Below are positions 18,146 through 28,630 of a stretch of DNA of 64,000 bases, piece by piece. The notes under the pieces are model-generated. The model was given only the letters and a program-made list of their open reading frames with translations. It ran no database searches and was not told the DNA's origin. The stretch is from Dechloromonas sp. A34 (GTDB taxonomy: Bacteria > Pseudomonadota > Gammaproteobacteria > Burkholderiales > Rhodocyclaceae): assembly GCF_026261605.1 (NCBI RefSeq), contig NZ_CP102486.1, forward strand, positions 2,976,001-3,040,000, given 5' to 3'. Numbering within the stretch: the stretch's first letter is position 1; every line of letters begins with the position of its first letter. Made by a program: the position numbers and the translations under genes.

Positions 18146-21100
18146 TCGACCAGGGGCGGCCACAACTCGAACAAATCGCGGTGGTTCGCCTGTCCATCAT
18201 CCGCCGCTTGCGCCGGGCGGCGGCAAGGCAGCCGCTGCTGATCTATCTCGGGGCGATCGTGCTGGTCACGACGCTGATCGGCGGCGGCCTCCTGGCGCTC
18301 GGCATGCCGGCAGGTCTCCCCGTCTGGCTGCTGGTGCCGATCGGCCTGGTCGTGCTGCTGGCCAGCAGCCAACTGGCGCTGGCACTGGTGAACTGGCTCG
18401 CCACCTTGCTGGTCGCGGCACATCCGTTGTCGAGAATGGATTTCTCCACCGGAATTCCGGTCTCGGCGCGGACTCTGGTCGTCGTGCCAACCATGCTGAC
18501 CAGCCCGGCCGGGGTCGAGGATCTGGTCGAGGCGCTGGAGGTCCGTTTCCTGGCCAATCGCGACCCCAGCCTGCATTTCGGGCTGCTCACCGATTTTCGC
18601 GATGCGCCGCAGGAAACGCTGGCCGAAGATGCGGATCTGGTCGAACTGGCCAGCCGCCGGATCGATGAGTTGAACGCCAAATACGGCAGCATGGTCGAGC
18701 CGGAGCGGGGCGACATCTTCTTCCTCTTCCACCGTCCACGGCTGTGGAATGCGCAGGAAAGCGTCTGGATGGGCTACGAGCGCAAGCGCGGCAAACTGGC
18801 CGATCTCAACGCGCTGTTGCGCGGCAACGCCGGCGGCTTTTCGCATCTGGCCGGCAATCCGGCCGACCTGGCCGGCGTCCGCTACGTCATCACGCTGGAT
18901 ACCGACACGCAGTTGCCCCGCGACTCGGCGCATCAGTTCGTCGGCGCCATGGCCCACCCGCTGAACCGGCCGCACTTCGACCCGGTGAAGCGGCGCGTCA
19001 CCGCGGGCTACGGCATCCTGCAACCGCGGGTCGCGGTCAGCCTGCCCGGCACCAACCGCTCGCTCTACGCCCGCCTCTATGGTGGCGAACCGGGCATCGA
19101 TCCCTATACGCGCGCCGTTTCCGACGTCTATCAGGACGTCTTCGGCGAAGGTTCCTTCATCGGCAAGGGCATCTACGATGTCGATGCCTTCGAACTGGCG
19201 CTGGGTGGGCGTTTCCCCGAGAACCGCATCCTCAGCCACGATCTGCTCGAGGGCTGTTATGTCCGGGCCGGGCTGTTGAGCGATGTCCAGTTGTTCGAGG
19301 ATTATCCGGCCCGTTACAGCGCCGACGTCAGCCGCCGCTACCGCTGGATCCGTGGCGACTGGCAATTGGCCGGCTGGCTGCGGCGGCGTGTGCCCTGCGC
19401 CTGTGCCGGCGAGACTGTGCGCCACCAGCGCAATCCGCTTTCCGCCCTGTCGCAGTGGAAACTGTTCGACAATTTGCGGCGCAGCGTCGTTCCCGCTGCG
19501 CTGCTGCTGGTCCTGCTGCTCGGCTGGACGCTCATGCCCTCGGCCGGACTGTGGACTGCCGCCGTCATCGGCATCCTGCTGATTCCTGCCATGTGCGCCG
19601 CCGGCCTCGACCTGGTACGCAAGCCGGACGAGGTGCTCTTCCGGCAACACCTGGCGGCCGTCGCCGACTCGGCTCTCCGGCATCTCAAACAGGTCGCGTT
19701 CGAACTGGCCTGTCTGCCCTACACGGCATTTTTCAGTCTCGATGCCATCGCCCGCACGCTCTGGCGCATGCTGGTCACCCGCAAACCGATGCTCGAATGG
19801 AATCCATCGAGCGAAGTCGATCGCGAACTCGCGAGCCGTGACCGCAGCGGCCTGGCCGCCAGTTTCCGCTGCATGTGGGTCGGCCCGCTCGTGGCCACTG
19901 CGGCCGCTTTCTATCTGACCGCAGCGCGCCCGGAAACGCTGGCCGTGGCCGGGGCGGTCCTGCTGCTCTGGCTGGCTTCTCCGGTCATTGCCTGGTGGGT
20001 CAGCCGGCCGCTCGTCCGCCGCCAGGCAACGCTGAGCAGCGAACAGCGCTTCTTCCTGCGCCACCTGTCGCGGCGGACCTGGGCCTTCTTCGACAATTTC
20101 GTCGGCGCCGAAGACCACTGGCTGCCGCCCGACAATTTCCAGGAATACCGGATTGCCTCGATTGCCCATCGCACCTCGCCGACCAACATGGGGCTGGCGC
20201 TGCTGGCCAATCTCTCTGCCTACGACTTCGGCTACCTGACGGCCGGCCGACTGCTCGAGCGGACCGCGCAGACGCTGAGCACCATGGCCGGCCTGGAGCA
20301 GCACCGCGGCCACTTCTACAACTGGTATGACACTCAGACCCTGCTGCCGTTGCCGCCGCTCTATGTATCGACAGTAGACAGCGGCAACCTGGCAGGCCAT
20401 CTGCTGACCTTGCGGGCCGGCCTGTGCGCACTGGCCGACGAGAAGATTCTGCCGCCACGGCTGTATGCCGGCTTGCGCGACACGCTCGGCGTATTGACCG
20501 AAACCGCCGAAGCCGGCACCAAGGGTACGCTGGCGGCGTTCGCGAAGCTGCTCGATGCCGCCGCCGCAGCGCCGCCCGCCACCGTCGGTGCCGCCCGCCT
20601 GACGCTGCAACATCTGGCCAACAACGCGGCCGATCTGGGTATCGAGATTACCGCCAGCCTTGCCGCCCGCGACCCAACCCTGCCGGCCAGTGAGGCCAGC
20701 GACTGGGCGCAGGCGCTGGCCGGGCAAATCGCCGAGGCGCTGGCCGAACTGGACCGTTTTGCCAGCGATCCGGCAACCGATGCCCTGCCCACCCTGCGCC
20801 ATCTGGCAGGGGAGGGCAACGCCTTTGCCACCGCCCGGCTGCAGGTGATCGAAGACCTCGCCGGCCAGGCCGGCCAACTGGCCGACATGGAATACGGCTT
20901 CCTGTTCGACAAGGGGCGCCAGCTGCTGACCATCGGCTACAACGTGGCCGAGCACCGCGCCGACACCAGCTATTACGATCTGCTGGCCTCCGAGGCGCGG
21001 CTGTGCAGCTTCGTCGCCATCGCCCAGGGCCAGGTGCCGCAGGAGAGCTGGTTCTCGCTCGGCCGCCTGCTGACTGGCACTGGCGGCGAACCGGCGCTGC

Positions 21101-23400
21101 TTTCGTGGAGCGGCTCGATGTTCGAGTACCTGATGCCGATGCTGGTCATGCCGAGCTACGACAACACGCTGCTCGACCAGACCTGCAAGGCAGCGGTTGC
21201 CCGGCAGATCGAGTACGGCAGTCAGCGCAGTGTGCCCTGGGGGATTTCGGAGTCGGGCTACAACACGGTCGATGGCCATCTGAATTACCAGTACCGTGCG
21301 TTCGGTGTGCCGGGCCTCGGGCTCAAGCGCGGCCTGGCCGAGGATTTGGTGGTGGCGCCCTATGCGACGGCGCTGGCGCTGATGGTGGCTCCCGAAGCTG
21401 CCTGCCAGAATCTGCAACGCCTGGCCGGGGAGGGTGCGCTCGGCAAGTTCGGCTTTTTCGAAGCCATCGACTACACGCCGGCCCGCCAGCGGCGCGGCCA
21501 GGCCAAGGTGGTAGTGCACTCCTATATGGCCCACCATCAGGGGATGAGCCTGCTGGCGCTGGCTTATCTGCTGCTCGATCGCCCGATGCAGCGGCGTTTC
21601 TCGTCCGAGCGCCTGTTCCAGGCGGTGATGCTGTTGCTGCAGGAACGGATTCCCAAGGCGACCTCGCTGTTTGCCCATACCGCGCAGCTTTCCGAAGTGC
21701 GTGCCACCTCGCTTGCTGCCGAGATGCCAATCCGGGTTTTCGCGACGCCGAATACGCCGATCCCCGAGGTCCAGTTGCTGTCGAACGGGCGCTATCACGT
21801 GATGGTGACCAATGCCGGCGGTGGCTACAGCCGCTGGAACGACCTTGCCGTCACCCGCTGGCGCGAGGATGGTACCTGCGACAACCGCGGCACCTTCTGC
21901 TACATCCGCGACCTGGCCAGCCAGACCTTCTGGTCGAACGCCCACCAGCCCACGCTCAAGCGCTCGGCCAGCTACGAGGCGATTTTTTCCGAAGGCCGGG
22001 CCGAGTTCCGCCGGCACGACGCGGTCGGCAGCGGCGAAGTCAGTTTCGAGACCTATACCGAGATCGTCGTTTCGCCGGAGGACGACATCGAGTTGCGTCG
22101 CGTCCGCATCACCAACCGCTCGCGGCAGCGCCGCGACATCGATGTCACCAGCTACGCCGAAGTGGTGATCGCAGCGCCGGCCTCGGACGATCTGCATCCG
22201 GCCTTCAGCAGTCTGTTCGTGCAGACCGAGATCCTGCGCGACCGCCGGGCCATCCTCTGTTCGCGGCGACCGCGCTCGCCCGGCGAGCGGCCGCCATGGA
22301 TGCTGCACTTGATGGCGGTGCATGGCGCGGAAATCGGCGAGGTTTCCTATGAAACCGATCGCCAGCGCTTTGTCGGCCGGACGCGAACCCCGGCCGATCC
22401 GCTGGCGCTCAACGAACCCGGCGCGCTGTCCGGTGCCGATGGCTCGGTGCTCGATCCGGTCGTCGCCATCCGCCATCTGCTGACCCTGGGCCCGGAACAG
22501 TCGGTGACCATCGACCTGGTATCGGGGGTCGCCGAGAGCCGCGAGATGGCCCTCGGCCTGATCGATAAATACCAGGACCGGCATCTTGCCGACCGCGTCT
22601 TCGACCTGACCTGGACACACAGCCAGGTGGTCCTGCGCCAGCTCAACGCGACCGAGGCCGATGCCCAGCTCTATGCCCGGCTGGCCAGTTCGGTGATCCA
22701 TGCCAATGCCTCGTTGCGCGCCGATGCCAGTGTCCTTGCCCGCAACCGCCGCGGCCAGTCCGGGCTGTGGGGCTACGCCATCTCCGGCGATCTGCCGATC
22801 GTCCTGCTGCAGATCGGCGATGCCGCCAATATCGATCTCGTCCGCCAACTGGTCCAGGCCCATGCCTACTGGCGACTGAAAGGCCTGGCCGTCGATCTGG
22901 TGATCTGGAACGAGGACCATGCCGGTTACCGGCAGCGCCTGCACGACCAGATCATGGGGCTGATCGCTTCGGGGATCGAGGCCAGCGTCATCGACCGGCC
23001 GGGCGGCATCTTCGTCCGCCTCGCCGAGCAGATTTCGGGCGAGGACCGCATCCTGCTCCAGTCGGTGGCCCGCGTCGTGATTACCGACGGCCGTGGCATG
23101 CTGGCCGAACAGCTCGAGCAGCGCAATCTGCCCGAAGCCCGGGTGCCGCGCCTCGAGCCGAGCCGGCGCTATAGCCCGGAAGCACCGCCGCCGGCAACCG
23201 GGCCGCGTCGCGATCTGCAGTTCTTCAATGGTCTCGGCGGCTTTGCCCGGATGGCCGCGAGTACGTCATTGCGCTGGCGCCCGGACAGACGACGCCGGCG
23301 CCGTGGAGCAACGTGCTGGCCAATCCGCAATTCGGCACCGTCGTTTCGGAAAGCGGCATGGCCTATACCTGGAGCGAAAACGCCCACGAGTTCCGGCTGA
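18082..23400 (+). CDS. Cyclic beta-glucan synthase-like protein, segment 2 of 3 (GT84 and membrane region)
   Basis: This is the core of the large glucan synthase. From 18181 it has two N-terminal membrane helices ([13 protein letters not shown] and [17 protein letters not shown]), then a GT84 glycosyltransferase with [13 protein letters not shown], the DxD-type [25 protein letters not shown] and [10 protein letters not shown]. More membrane helices and the glucoamylase-like domain follow ([14 protein letters not shown] segment, [15 protein letters not shown]), then the first GH94-type beta-sandwich. The transferase elongates UDP-glucose-derived beta-glucan at the inner membrane. The useful frame ends at about 23247; the last ~50 residues are Arg-rich readthrough. 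The long antisense open frame at 18058-22944 is a shadow. Confidence 0.85.
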   Translation, partial: RGLAESAGAAGERAGHVGFYLIDQGRPQLEQIAVVRLSIIRRLRRAAARQPLLIYLGAIVLVTTLIGGGLLALGMPAGLPVWLLVPIGLVVLLASSQLALALVNWLATLLVAAHPLSRMDFSTGIPVSARTLVVVPTMLTSPAGVEDLVEALEVRFLANRDPSLHFGLLTDFRDAPQETLAEDADLVELASRRIDELNAKYGSMVEPERGDIFFLFHRPRLWNAQESVWMGYERKRGKLADLNALLRGNAGGFSHLAGNPADLAGVRYVITLDTDTQLPRDSAHQFVGAMAHPLNRPHFDPVKRRVTAGYGILQPRVAVSLPGTNRSLYARLYGGEPGIDPYTRAVSDVYQDVFGEGSFIGKGIYDVDAFELALGGRFPENRILSHDLLEGCYVRAGLLSDVQLFEDYPARYSADVSRRYRWIRGDWQLAGWLRRRVPCACAGETVRHQRNPLSALSQWKLFDNLRRSVVPAALLLVLLLGWTLMPSAGLWTAAVIGILLIPAMCAAGLDLVRKPDEVLFRQHLAAVADSALRHLKQVAFELACLPYTAFFSLDAIARTLWRMLVTRKPMLEWNPSSEVDRELASRDRSGLAASFRCMWVGPLVATAAAFYLTAARPETLAVAGAVLLLWLASPVIAWWVSRPLVRRQATLSSEQRFFLRHLSRRTWAFFDNFVGAEDHWLPPDNFQEYRIASIAHRTSPTNMGLALLANLSAYDFGYLTAGRLLERTAQTLSTMAGLEQHRGHFYNWYDTQTLLPLPPLYVSTVDSGNLAGHLLTLRAGLCALADEKILPPRLYAGLRDTLGVLTETAEAGTKGTLAAFAKLLDAAAAAPPATVGAARLTLQHLANNAADLGIEITASLAARDPTLPASEASDWAQALAGQIAEALAELDRFASDPATDALPTLRHLAGEGNAFATARLQVIEDLAGQAGQLADMEYGFLFDKGRQLLTIGYNVAEHRADTSYYDLLASEARLCSFVAIAQGQVPQESWFSLGRLLTGTGGEPALLSWSGSMFEYLMPMLVMPSYDNTLLDQTCKAAVARQIEYGSQRSVPWGISESGYNTVDGHLNYQYRAFGVPGLGLKRGLAEDLVVAPYATALALMVAPEAACQNLQRLAGEGALGKFGFFEAIDYTPARQRRGQAKVVVHSYMAHHQGMSLLALAYLLLDRPMQRRFSSERLFQAVMLLLQERIPKATSLFAHTAQLSEVRATSLAAEMPIRVFATPNTPIPEVQLLSNGRYHVMVTNAGGGYSRWNDLAVTRWREDGTCDNRGTFCYIRDLASQTFWSNAHQPTLKRSASYEAIFSEGRAEFRRHDAVGSGEVSFETYTEIVVSPEDDIELRRVRITNRSRQRRDIDVTSYAEVVIAAPASDDLHPAFSSLFVQTEILRDRRAILCSRRPRSPGERPPWMLHLMAVHGAEIGEVSYETDRQRFVGRTRTPADPLALNEPGALSGADGSVLDPVVAIRHLLTLGPEQSVTIDLVSGVAESREMALGLIDKYQDRHLADRVFDLTWTHSQVVLRQLNATEADAQLYARLASSVIHANASLRADASVLARNRRGQSGLWGYAISGDLPIVLLQIGDAANIDLVRQLVQAHAYWRLKGLAVDLVIWNEDHAGYRQRLHDQIMGLIASGIEASVIDRPGGIFVRLAEQISGEDRILLQSVARVVITDGRGMLAEQLEQRNLPEARVPRLEPSRRYSPEAPPPATGPRRDLQFFNGLGGFARMAASTSLRWRPDRRRRRRGATCWPIRNSAPSFRKAAWPIPGAKTPTSSG

Positions 23401-25703
23401 CGCCCTGGCTCAACGATCCGGTCAGCGATGTCGGCGGCGAAGCCATCTACTTGCGCGATGACGACACCGGGCGCTTCTGGTCGCCGACGCCCTTGCCGGC
23501 CGGGGACGGTTTGTCCTACCTCATCCGTCATGGCTTCGGTTACAGCGTTTTCGAGACCCGCTGCGCCGGTATCAGCAGCGAGCTCTGGGTATTCGTCGCG
23601 GCCGACGCCGCGGTCAAGTTTTCCGTGCTCAAGGTGCGCAATGAATCGGGCCGCTCGCGGACGCTGTCGGCCACGGCTTACACCGAGTGGGTGCTGGGCG
23701 ATCTGCCGGCCAAGTCGGCCATGCATATCGGCACCGAACTCGCCCCGGCGGGCGGTGCGCTCTATGCGCGCAATCCCTACAGCATGGAATTCGCCGAGCG
23801 CGTTGCCTTCTTCGATGTCGATGATCCGGGGCGCACCCTGACTGGCGACCGCGTCGAGTTTCTCGGGCGCAACGGCAGCCTGCACAATCCGGCGGCGATG
23901 CAGCGCGCGCATCTTTCCGGCCGCGTCGGCGTCGGGCTCGACCCCTGCGCTGCGCTGCAGGTGGCTTTCGAACTGGCCGACGGCCAGGAACGGGAGATCG
24001 TTTTCCGGCTCGGGGTGGGGCGCAATGCCGACGATGTCGGCCAGCTGGTCCAGCGCTTTCGCGGCGGCATGGCGGCTCTCCAGGCACTCGAAGCAGTGCG
24101 CCAGCACTGGCGCCGGACGCTCGGCGTGGTGCAGGTGACGACACCCGATCCCGCTGTTAACGTGCTGGCCAACGGCTGGCTGATCTATCAGACCCTGGCC
24201 TGTCGCATCTGGGCCCGTAGCGGCTATTACCAGTCCGGCGGCGCCTTTGGCTTCCGCGATCAGCTGCAGGATGTCATGGCGCTGGTACACGCTGAACCGG
24301 GACTGGTTCGCGCCCATCTGCTGCTTTGCGCCAGCCGCCAGTTCCTGGAAGGCGATGTCCAGCACTGGTGGCACCCGCCCGCCGGGCGCGGCGTGCGCAC
24401 CCATTGTTCGGATGATTATCTGTGGTTGCCGCTGGCGGTGTGCCGCTATGTGACGAGCAGTGGCGATCGCGGCGTGCTCGATGAGACGGTGTCGTTTCTC
24501 GAAGGGCGCCCGGTCAATCCGGAAGACGACTCCTATTACGATCTGCCGGGCGGCTCGTTCGAGTCGGCCAGCCTGTACGAGCATTGTGTGCGTGCCATCC
24601 GCCATGGCTTGACCTCCGGGGCGCATGGCCTGCCGCTGATCGGCTCCGGCGACTGGAATGACGGCATGAACCGGGTCGGTGTGCTGGGCAAGGGCGAAAG
24701 TGTCTGGCTCGGCTTCTTCCTCTGTGAAGTCCTGCGCCGTTTCGGCGAGGTGGCGGTGGGGCATGGCGACCCGGCGTTCGCCGAGTTTTGCCGAGGGGAG
24801 GGCGCCCGACTCCGCCTGAACCTCGAGGAACACGGCTGGGACGGCGCCTGGTATCGTCGCGCCTACTTCGACGACGGCACGCCGCTCGGTTCGACCAGCA
24901 ACGCCGAATGCCGGATCGACTCGATTTCTCAAAGCTGGTCGGTGCTTTCCGGCGCCGGCGATGCGCAGCGTTCGCGCATGGCCATGAATGCGCTGGATGA
25001 ACGCCTGGTACGGCGCAAGGATGGCCTGGTGCAGCTACTCGATCCGCCATTCAGCAAATCGCTGCTCGATCCCGGCTATATCCGCGGCTACGTGCCCGGG
25101 GTGCGGGAAAACGGCGGGCAATACACCCACGGCGCGATCTGGGCGGCCATGGCGTTCGCCGAATTGGGCGACAGCGCCCGGGCCTGGGAACTGCTGGCCA
25201 TGATCAATCCGGTTAACCACGGGCTGACGGCGGACGACGTAGCTCGCTACAAAGTGGAGCCTTACGTCGTCACCGCCGATGTCTACGCCGTGCCGCCGCA
25301 TGTCGGCCGGGGCGGCTGGAGCTGGTACACCGGATCGGCCGGCTGGATGTACCGCCTGATCGTAGAATCGCTGATCGGCCTGCGGCGCGAAGGCGAGACG
25401 CTTCATTTCACGCCGTGCCTGCCAGCAGATTGGCCGAGCATCAGTATCCGATACCGGATTCATGAAACGGACTATCAAATTACCATCGGCCAAACGGGCG
25501 CGGACTCGACATCGGAGGTGGGATCAATCACCGACGCCATCGATGGTGTCCTGCATGACGCCAATGCCGTTCAGTTGATTGAGTTCGTTAAATTAGCCTC
25601 GTCAGGAAAGACGACAATTAGTCATTCAATTGCGCAGACTTGGCAGTTATCTTTGATTTCCAATGGTTCGTCACGTTTTGCAGTGATTTGCGACTCAAAA
25701 TAA
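23250..25703 (+). CDS. Cyclic beta-glucan synthase-like protein, segment 3 of 3 (GH94 phosphorylase domain)
   Basis: Continues the same protein: [42 protein letters not shown], then the GH94 catalytic barrel with [36 protein letters not shown] (which holds the catalytic Asp of the family) and [18 protein letters not shown]. In NdvB proteins this domain sets the chain length of the cyclic glucan by phosphorolysis. One extra C in the CCC at 23246-23248 (GCCCCGGAT) joins it to segment 2. The last ~70 codons (25490-25703) are clearly more AT-rich than the rest. A strong terminator follows at 25745. Confidence 0.85.
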   Translation, partial: DGREYVIALAPGQTTPAPWSNVLANPQFGTVVSESGMAYTWSENAHEFRLTPWLNDPVSDVGGEAIYLRDDDTGRFWSPTPLPAGDGLSYLIRHGFGYSVFETRCAGISSELWVFVAADAAVKFSVLKVRNESGRSRTLSATAYTEWVLGDLPAKSAMHIGTELAPAGGALYARNPYSMEFAERVAFFDVDDPGRTLTGDRVEFLGRNGSLHNPAAMQRAHLSGRVGVGLDPCAALQVAFELADGQEREIVFRLGVGRNADDVGQLVQRFRGGMAALQALEAVRQHWRRTLGVVQVTTPDPAVNVLANGWLIYQTLACRIWARSGYYQSGGAFGFRDQLQDVMALVHAEPGLVRAHLLLCASRQFLEGDVQHWWHPPAGRGVRTHCSDDYLWLPLAVCRYVTSSGDRGVLDETVSFLEGRPVNPEDDSYYDLPGGSFESASLYEHCVRAIRHGLTSGAHGLPLIGSGDWNDGMNRVGVLGKGESVWLGFFLCEVLRRFGEVAVGHGDPAFAEFCRGEGARLRLNLEEHGWDGAWYRRAYFDDGTPLGSTSNAECRIDSISQSWSVLSGAGDAQRSRMAMNALDERLVRRKDGLVQLLDPPFSKSLLDPGYIRGYVPGVRENGGQYTHGAIWAAMAFAELGDSARAWELLAMINPVNHGLTADDVARYKVEPYVVTADVYAVPPHVGRGGWSWYTGSAGWMYRLIVESLIGLRREGETLHFTPCLPADWPSISIRYRIHETDYQITIGQTGADSTSEVGSITDAIDGVLHDANAVQLIEFVKLASSGKTTISHSIAQTWQLSLISNGSSRFAVICDSK

Positions 25704-25744
25704 TTGACTCCGTTACGTCCAGACTGATCTTGAATCCGCCAAAT

Positions 25745-25785
25745 AAATGCCCAAGGTTCAATCTGAACCCTGGGCATTTGTTTTA
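25745..25785 (+). terminator. Strong rho-independent terminator after the glucan synthase gene
   Basis: Arms AAATGCCCA-A-GGTTC and GAACC-C-TGGGCATTT around a five-base loop, followed by GTTTTA. The hairpin could work in both directions. The rest of 25704-26020 is AT-rich with no gene I can support. Confidence 0.88.
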
Positions 25786-26020
25786 TAAAACACTCTAGAA
25801 TAATTATTTACTGAGATTTTTATACAAATACATGATTCAACTTCTGAATTTAAATTGGACTGGAGGTGGCGCAGAACTGTTGCGGCATCGGCGTGATGAA
25901 GCCGAGACTGAATTCGCCATCAGGGCTGACCAGATAATCAGTTGGTCGATAGGCTGCTATCAATGAAGGCAAATCTTTCCAAATAATGCACTATGCTGAG
26001 GTAGTAAATGGAGGTGAAAC

Positions 26021-26971
26021 ATGCCAGCTTTTCCAAAGCCCAAGTTTTCCTTTGAATACGATCTAAACGCGGAGGTTGGCCGCCTGCGTAAGCACAAGAA
26101 AGTGCGCGCAATTCCCAACCGAGAGCAAGGCAAGCTTCTGGTGGGCACATGGAATATTGCAAATCTCGGCGCCCAGCAACGGCGGGATCAAGACCTTTCG
26201 ATTATCGCCGAGGTTGTCAGCTGGTTTGACATCACCGCGGTGCAGGAATGTCGGGAGAACTTTGGCGATTTGTTCGACATACAAAAAAAGCTTCCAAAGT
26301 CCTACCGCATCGTCATGTCTGATGCATCGGGGAATAATGAGCGGATGGCGTTTGTTTACGACAAACGGAAGTTATCCGTACTGGAGGAAATTGGCGAGAT
26401 TGCTTTCCCGCCTTCCAGCCTCAAGTCGATCAAACTTCCTGGAATTGATGCTCAGTTCAACGGATTTGACCGCACCCCGTATCTGGCTGCATTTGCAGTA
26501 GGTGATACGTCCATGATGTTCGTCAATGTCCATTTGTATTTCGGGAACGAGAAACCGGAATCCGTGGCTCGCCGGTCATTGGAGACATTCGCGGTAGCCA
26601 AATGGGCGGACCTGAGAAAAAGAAGTCTTTTTTCTTTCACGCGTGAGCTGGTCGCCCTGGGTGACTTCAACATGCCCAAATGCGAGCCTGGTGATCCGAT
26701 CTACAAAGCCCTTACCAAACTCGGCCTGGAACTCCCTGAGCATTCCACTCAAATAGCCTCGAGCATCAGCAGTAGCGCAAACTACGACCAGATTGCCTTT
26801 TTCCCGGAGACGACGCGCAATCACTTCACGGGAAAGAAGGGCGTGTTTGATTTCGATGCGGTGATCTTCCCTGAACTATGGCAGAACGGGACAAATATGA
26901 AGGACTTCAAAACCTACCTGCGTTATTTCATATCCGACCACCGACCGATGTGGGTGCAGTTGTCGATCTAA
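26021..26971 (+). CDS. Endonuclease/exonuclease/phosphatase family protein
   Basis: 316 residues, with an excellent ribosome site (GGAGGTGAAAC) before the ATG. Family motifs are clear: GTWNIANLG near residue 43, the catalytic-Glu motif VQECRENF, NVHLYFGN, LGDFNMP (metal-binding D and N) and the C-terminal SDHRPMW with the general-base His. These metal-dependent phosphoesterases cut DNA, RNA or phospholipids; the substrate cannot be told from sequence. No signal peptide is visible. The gene is more AT-rich than its neighbours, hinting at a foreign origin, and it ends 84 bases before the prophage attachment core. Confidence 0.88.
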   Translation: MPAFPKPKFSFEYDLNAEVGRLRKHKKVRAIPNREQGKLLVGTWNIANLGAQQRRDQDLSIIAEVVSWFDITAVQECRENFGDLFDIQKKLPKSYRIVMSDASGNNERMAFVYDKRKLSVLEEIGEIAFPPSSLKSIKLPGIDAQFNGFDRTPYLAAFAVGDTSMMFVNVHLYFGNEKPESVARRSLETFAVAKWADLRKRSLFSFTRELVALGDFNMPKCEPGDPIYKALTKLGLELPEHSTQIASSISSSANYDQIAFFPETTRNHFTGKKGVFDFDAVIFPELWQNGTNMKDFKTYLRYFISDHRPMWVQLSI

Positions 26972-27337
26972 AATCGGGTTGTGCGAGCGTTGAGGGGGAT
27001 TTGGTAAGGCAGCTTGCCGCGACGCGCTTTTTGGTCGCCGCCTTCGTTCAAATGAGTTCGCATAATTTGTATTCGCCGGGCCGTTATTGGTGGCCTGGCA
27101 GGGCAGGTTAGGGGAGGTTTCGACTACTGGCGCGGGCGTGTTTTTGGTGGTGAAGTTGGCGGCCAGGGCGGCGCCGGGATCAAGGCCGAGCAAAGCAGCG
27201 GCGGCCAGGGCGGCGGCCGGGGAAAGGTGGCCGCGTGCGGTGGCCTGGCTGAATGCCTGGCGGCTCATGCCGAGCGCGGCGGCGCAGTGGGCGGCGATGG
27301 GGTAGCGGCTGGCGAGTCGTTGCAGAAGGGTTTCCAT
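26876..27337 (-). CDS. Prophage helix-turn-helix protein, probable repressor, with a host-encoded C-terminus
   Basis: 153 residues in the integrated state, from the ATG at 27337, preceded by GGAAGGG. Residues about 10-60 look like a small DNA-binding domain (YPIAAHCAAALGMSRQAFSQ). The reading frame runs through the attachment core (encoding NTNYA near residue 93) into host DNA and picks up about 60 residues (beginning NSFERRRRPKS) that overlap the 3' end of the phosphoesterase gene. In the excised circle the same frame instead continues into 36562-36181, giving about 220 residues. It is divergent from the phage operon and faces an inverted repeat at 27421, as expected of a lysogeny regulator. 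Function is inferred; no characterised homologue is recognised. Confidence 0.7.
   Translation of the reverse strand: METLLQRLASRYPIAAHCAAALGMSRQAFSQATARGHLSPAAALAAAALLGLDPGAALAANFTTKNTPAPVVETSPNLPCQATNNGPANTNYANSFERRRRPKSASRQAALPNPPQRSHNPILDRQLHPHRSVVGYEITQVGFEVLHICPVLP
27055..27082 (+). other. Left attachment site (attL), hybrid dif
   Basis: Host XerC arm AGTTCGCATAA (27055-27065), centre TTTGTA (27066-27071), then phage sequence TTCGCCGGGCC in place of a XerD arm. The phage attP therefore has a good XerC arm and centre but a poor XerD arm. Confidence 0.88.
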
Positions 27338-27420
27338 GGTGCGGGCCCTTCCATTAACCGCGCCCGGCGGCGCGTTGTTGTGTCGCCTTCGTGGGATCGT
27401 TTTTCGATGCCTACTTATTC

Positions 27421-27441
27421 CCGTCAACGTGTGGTTGACGG
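27421..27441. promoter_or_regulatory. Inverted repeat, candidate operator between the divergent phage genes
   Basis: Perfect 8-bp arms CCGTCAAC and GTTGACGG separated by GTGTG, located between the helix-turn-helix gene and the first rightward gene. The right arm contains TTGACG, a -35-like hexamer, with AAAAAT 19 bases downstream, so repressor binding could block the early promoter. Confidence 0.5.
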
Positions 27442-27495
27442 AACCGGATTACATGCCGGAAAAATAAACTTCGCTTGTTCTGAGCGGGGTTAATC

Positions 27496-28035
27496 ATGGA
27501 AAGCGTTCAGATGATGGCCGGCGGCCATGTGGGGCACGTTCGCGCTGTTTTTTCGCGGCGTCGGCAGGGTTTCGCGGTGCCAGTCGATTTGCTGCGGGTG
27601 CATTTGCGGGGATGCAATCGGCTTTCGGCCGAGCGCCATAACGCGGCGGTGTATGAGCGACTAGCCGGGGATTTTGCCGGCTATCTGGTGACAGAAAGCG
27701 ATTGCGATTCGATCAGCGATGCCGAAACGTTTGAGGCCATTGACTTAGTTTTGGCCGATGGCAAGGCGACAACGGAAGAAACGGCGCAGCAAAGGGCGCG
27801 GGCGGCGTTGGGTATTGATGATTTGCCGGTGTGGCGTGATAGGGAGTCGGGGCGCGTGGTGTGCCTGGGTTCAATAAATTACGTTCGCGGGTTGCGGGAT
27901 GGGTTCGATTCTTTCGAGCGCGATTGCCTGGACGCGCCGCACCATTTGCCGGCGGGTAGCGTGACGCGCCATGTAGCAAACGGCGAGGCGATGGCATCGG
28001 ATCGGCGTTTTTTTCGGGATGGGTGGTTCAAATGA
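27496..28035 (+). CDS. First gene of the phage operon, unknown function
   Basis: 179 residues; GCGGGG precedes the ATG. Two tracts look ordered: an N-terminal basic part (HVRAVFSRRRQGFAVPVDLL) and a central acidic helical part (SDCDSISDAETFEAIDLVLA). No membrane helix or recognised motif. Its stop overlaps the endolysin start (ATGA). Being first behind the putative operator suggests an early or replication-accessory role, but nothing in the sequence proves it. Confidence 0.75.
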   Translation: MESVQMMAGGHVGHVRAVFSRRRQGFAVPVDLLRVHLRGCNRLSAERHNAAVYERLAGDFAGYLVTESDCDSISDAETFEAIDLVLADGKATTEETAQQRARAALGIDDLPVWRDRESGRVVCLGSINYVRGLRDGFDSFERDCLDAPHHLPAGSVTRHVANGEAMASDRRFFRDGWFK

Positions 28036-28373
28036 GCGCCCTTTCCGATCAACAGAAAAAGTTCTCTCTGATGCTGGCCGCCTTGATTGTTGAGGCCGAT
28101 CGCCAGGGGTTCGGGGTGACGATGGGCGAGGCTTACCGTTCGCCGGAAGAGGCGCGGCGCCTGGCGTTGGCGGGCCGGGGAATTGTCGAGTCGTTGCATT
28201 GCAAGCGCCTGGCCGTGGATTTGTGCATGTGGCGAGGTCAGCGCCTGCTGACGCTGACGGAAGAATATGAACCGCTCGGCGTGTGGTGGGAAAGCCAGGG
28301 CGGCGCCTGGGGTGGGCGCTTCAAGCGAGCCGATGGAAATCATTTTTCGCTCGCCTTTGGGGGGTTCCAATGA
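28032..28373 (+). CDS. M15-family peptidoglycan peptidase (endolysin)
   Basis: 113 residues. Zinc-ligand pattern of M15 D-Ala-D-Ala/L-Ala-D-Glu peptidases: SLHCKRLAVDL gives H56 and D63, and GNHFSL gives H104; the GEAYRSPEEARRL segment before it is also typical. The enzyme would cleave peptide stems in peptidoglycan for host lysis. No signal peptide is present, so export would need a holin; the small membrane proteins at 31018 and 31222 are candidates. Start and stop both overlap neighbours as ATGA. An endolysin placed before the replication gene rather than at the end is unusual for a lytic cassette. Confidence 0.85.
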   Translation: MSALSDQQKKFSLMLAALIVEADRQGFGVTMGEAYRSPEEARRLALAGRGIVESLHCKRLAVDLCMWRGQRLLTLTEEYEPLGVWWESQGGAWGGRFKRADGNHFSLAFGGFQ

Positions 28374-28630
28374 GCGCGGCGGCGGTGGTCCATCTGGAAG
28401 AGGCGCGGCGCATCCTGGGCGGTGAGCGAGATCCGTTGCGGCCGGTGTGGGATCAACAGGCAACCGACAAAGAGCGGCGCCTGTTGCTGGCGATGGCCGG
28501 CGCCACGATGGCCGAGGCGCAAGCCTGGTCGGGCCGGGCGTGGTGCGATTTGCGGCCGGAAGTGCGTAGCAATATTGCCGGCGGTTTGCGCCGGTTTAAG
28601 GCCTGGGCTGAGCGGGTGACGAGTGGATAA
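28370..28630 (+). CDS. Small phage protein upstream of the replication gene
   Basis: 86 residues starting at the ATG overlapping the endolysin stop. Mostly helical with Arg/Ala-rich stretches (KERRLLLAMAGATMAEAQAW, RSNIAGGLRRFKAWAERV). No recognised motif. It overlaps the GTG start of the replication gene by eight bases, so translation is coupled. Confidence 0.7.
   Translation: MSAAAVVHLEEARRILGGERDPLRPVWDQQATDKERRLLLAMAGATMAEAQAWSGRAWCDLRPEVRSNIAGGLRRFKAWAERVTSG

Noticed and set aside
18058..22944. A 1,628-codon reverse-strand open frame opposite the glucan synthase
   Set aside because: High-GC codon bias leaves the antisense frame open. Its composition (Gln/Gly/His/Arg-rich) has no domain character, while the sense strand encodes GT84.
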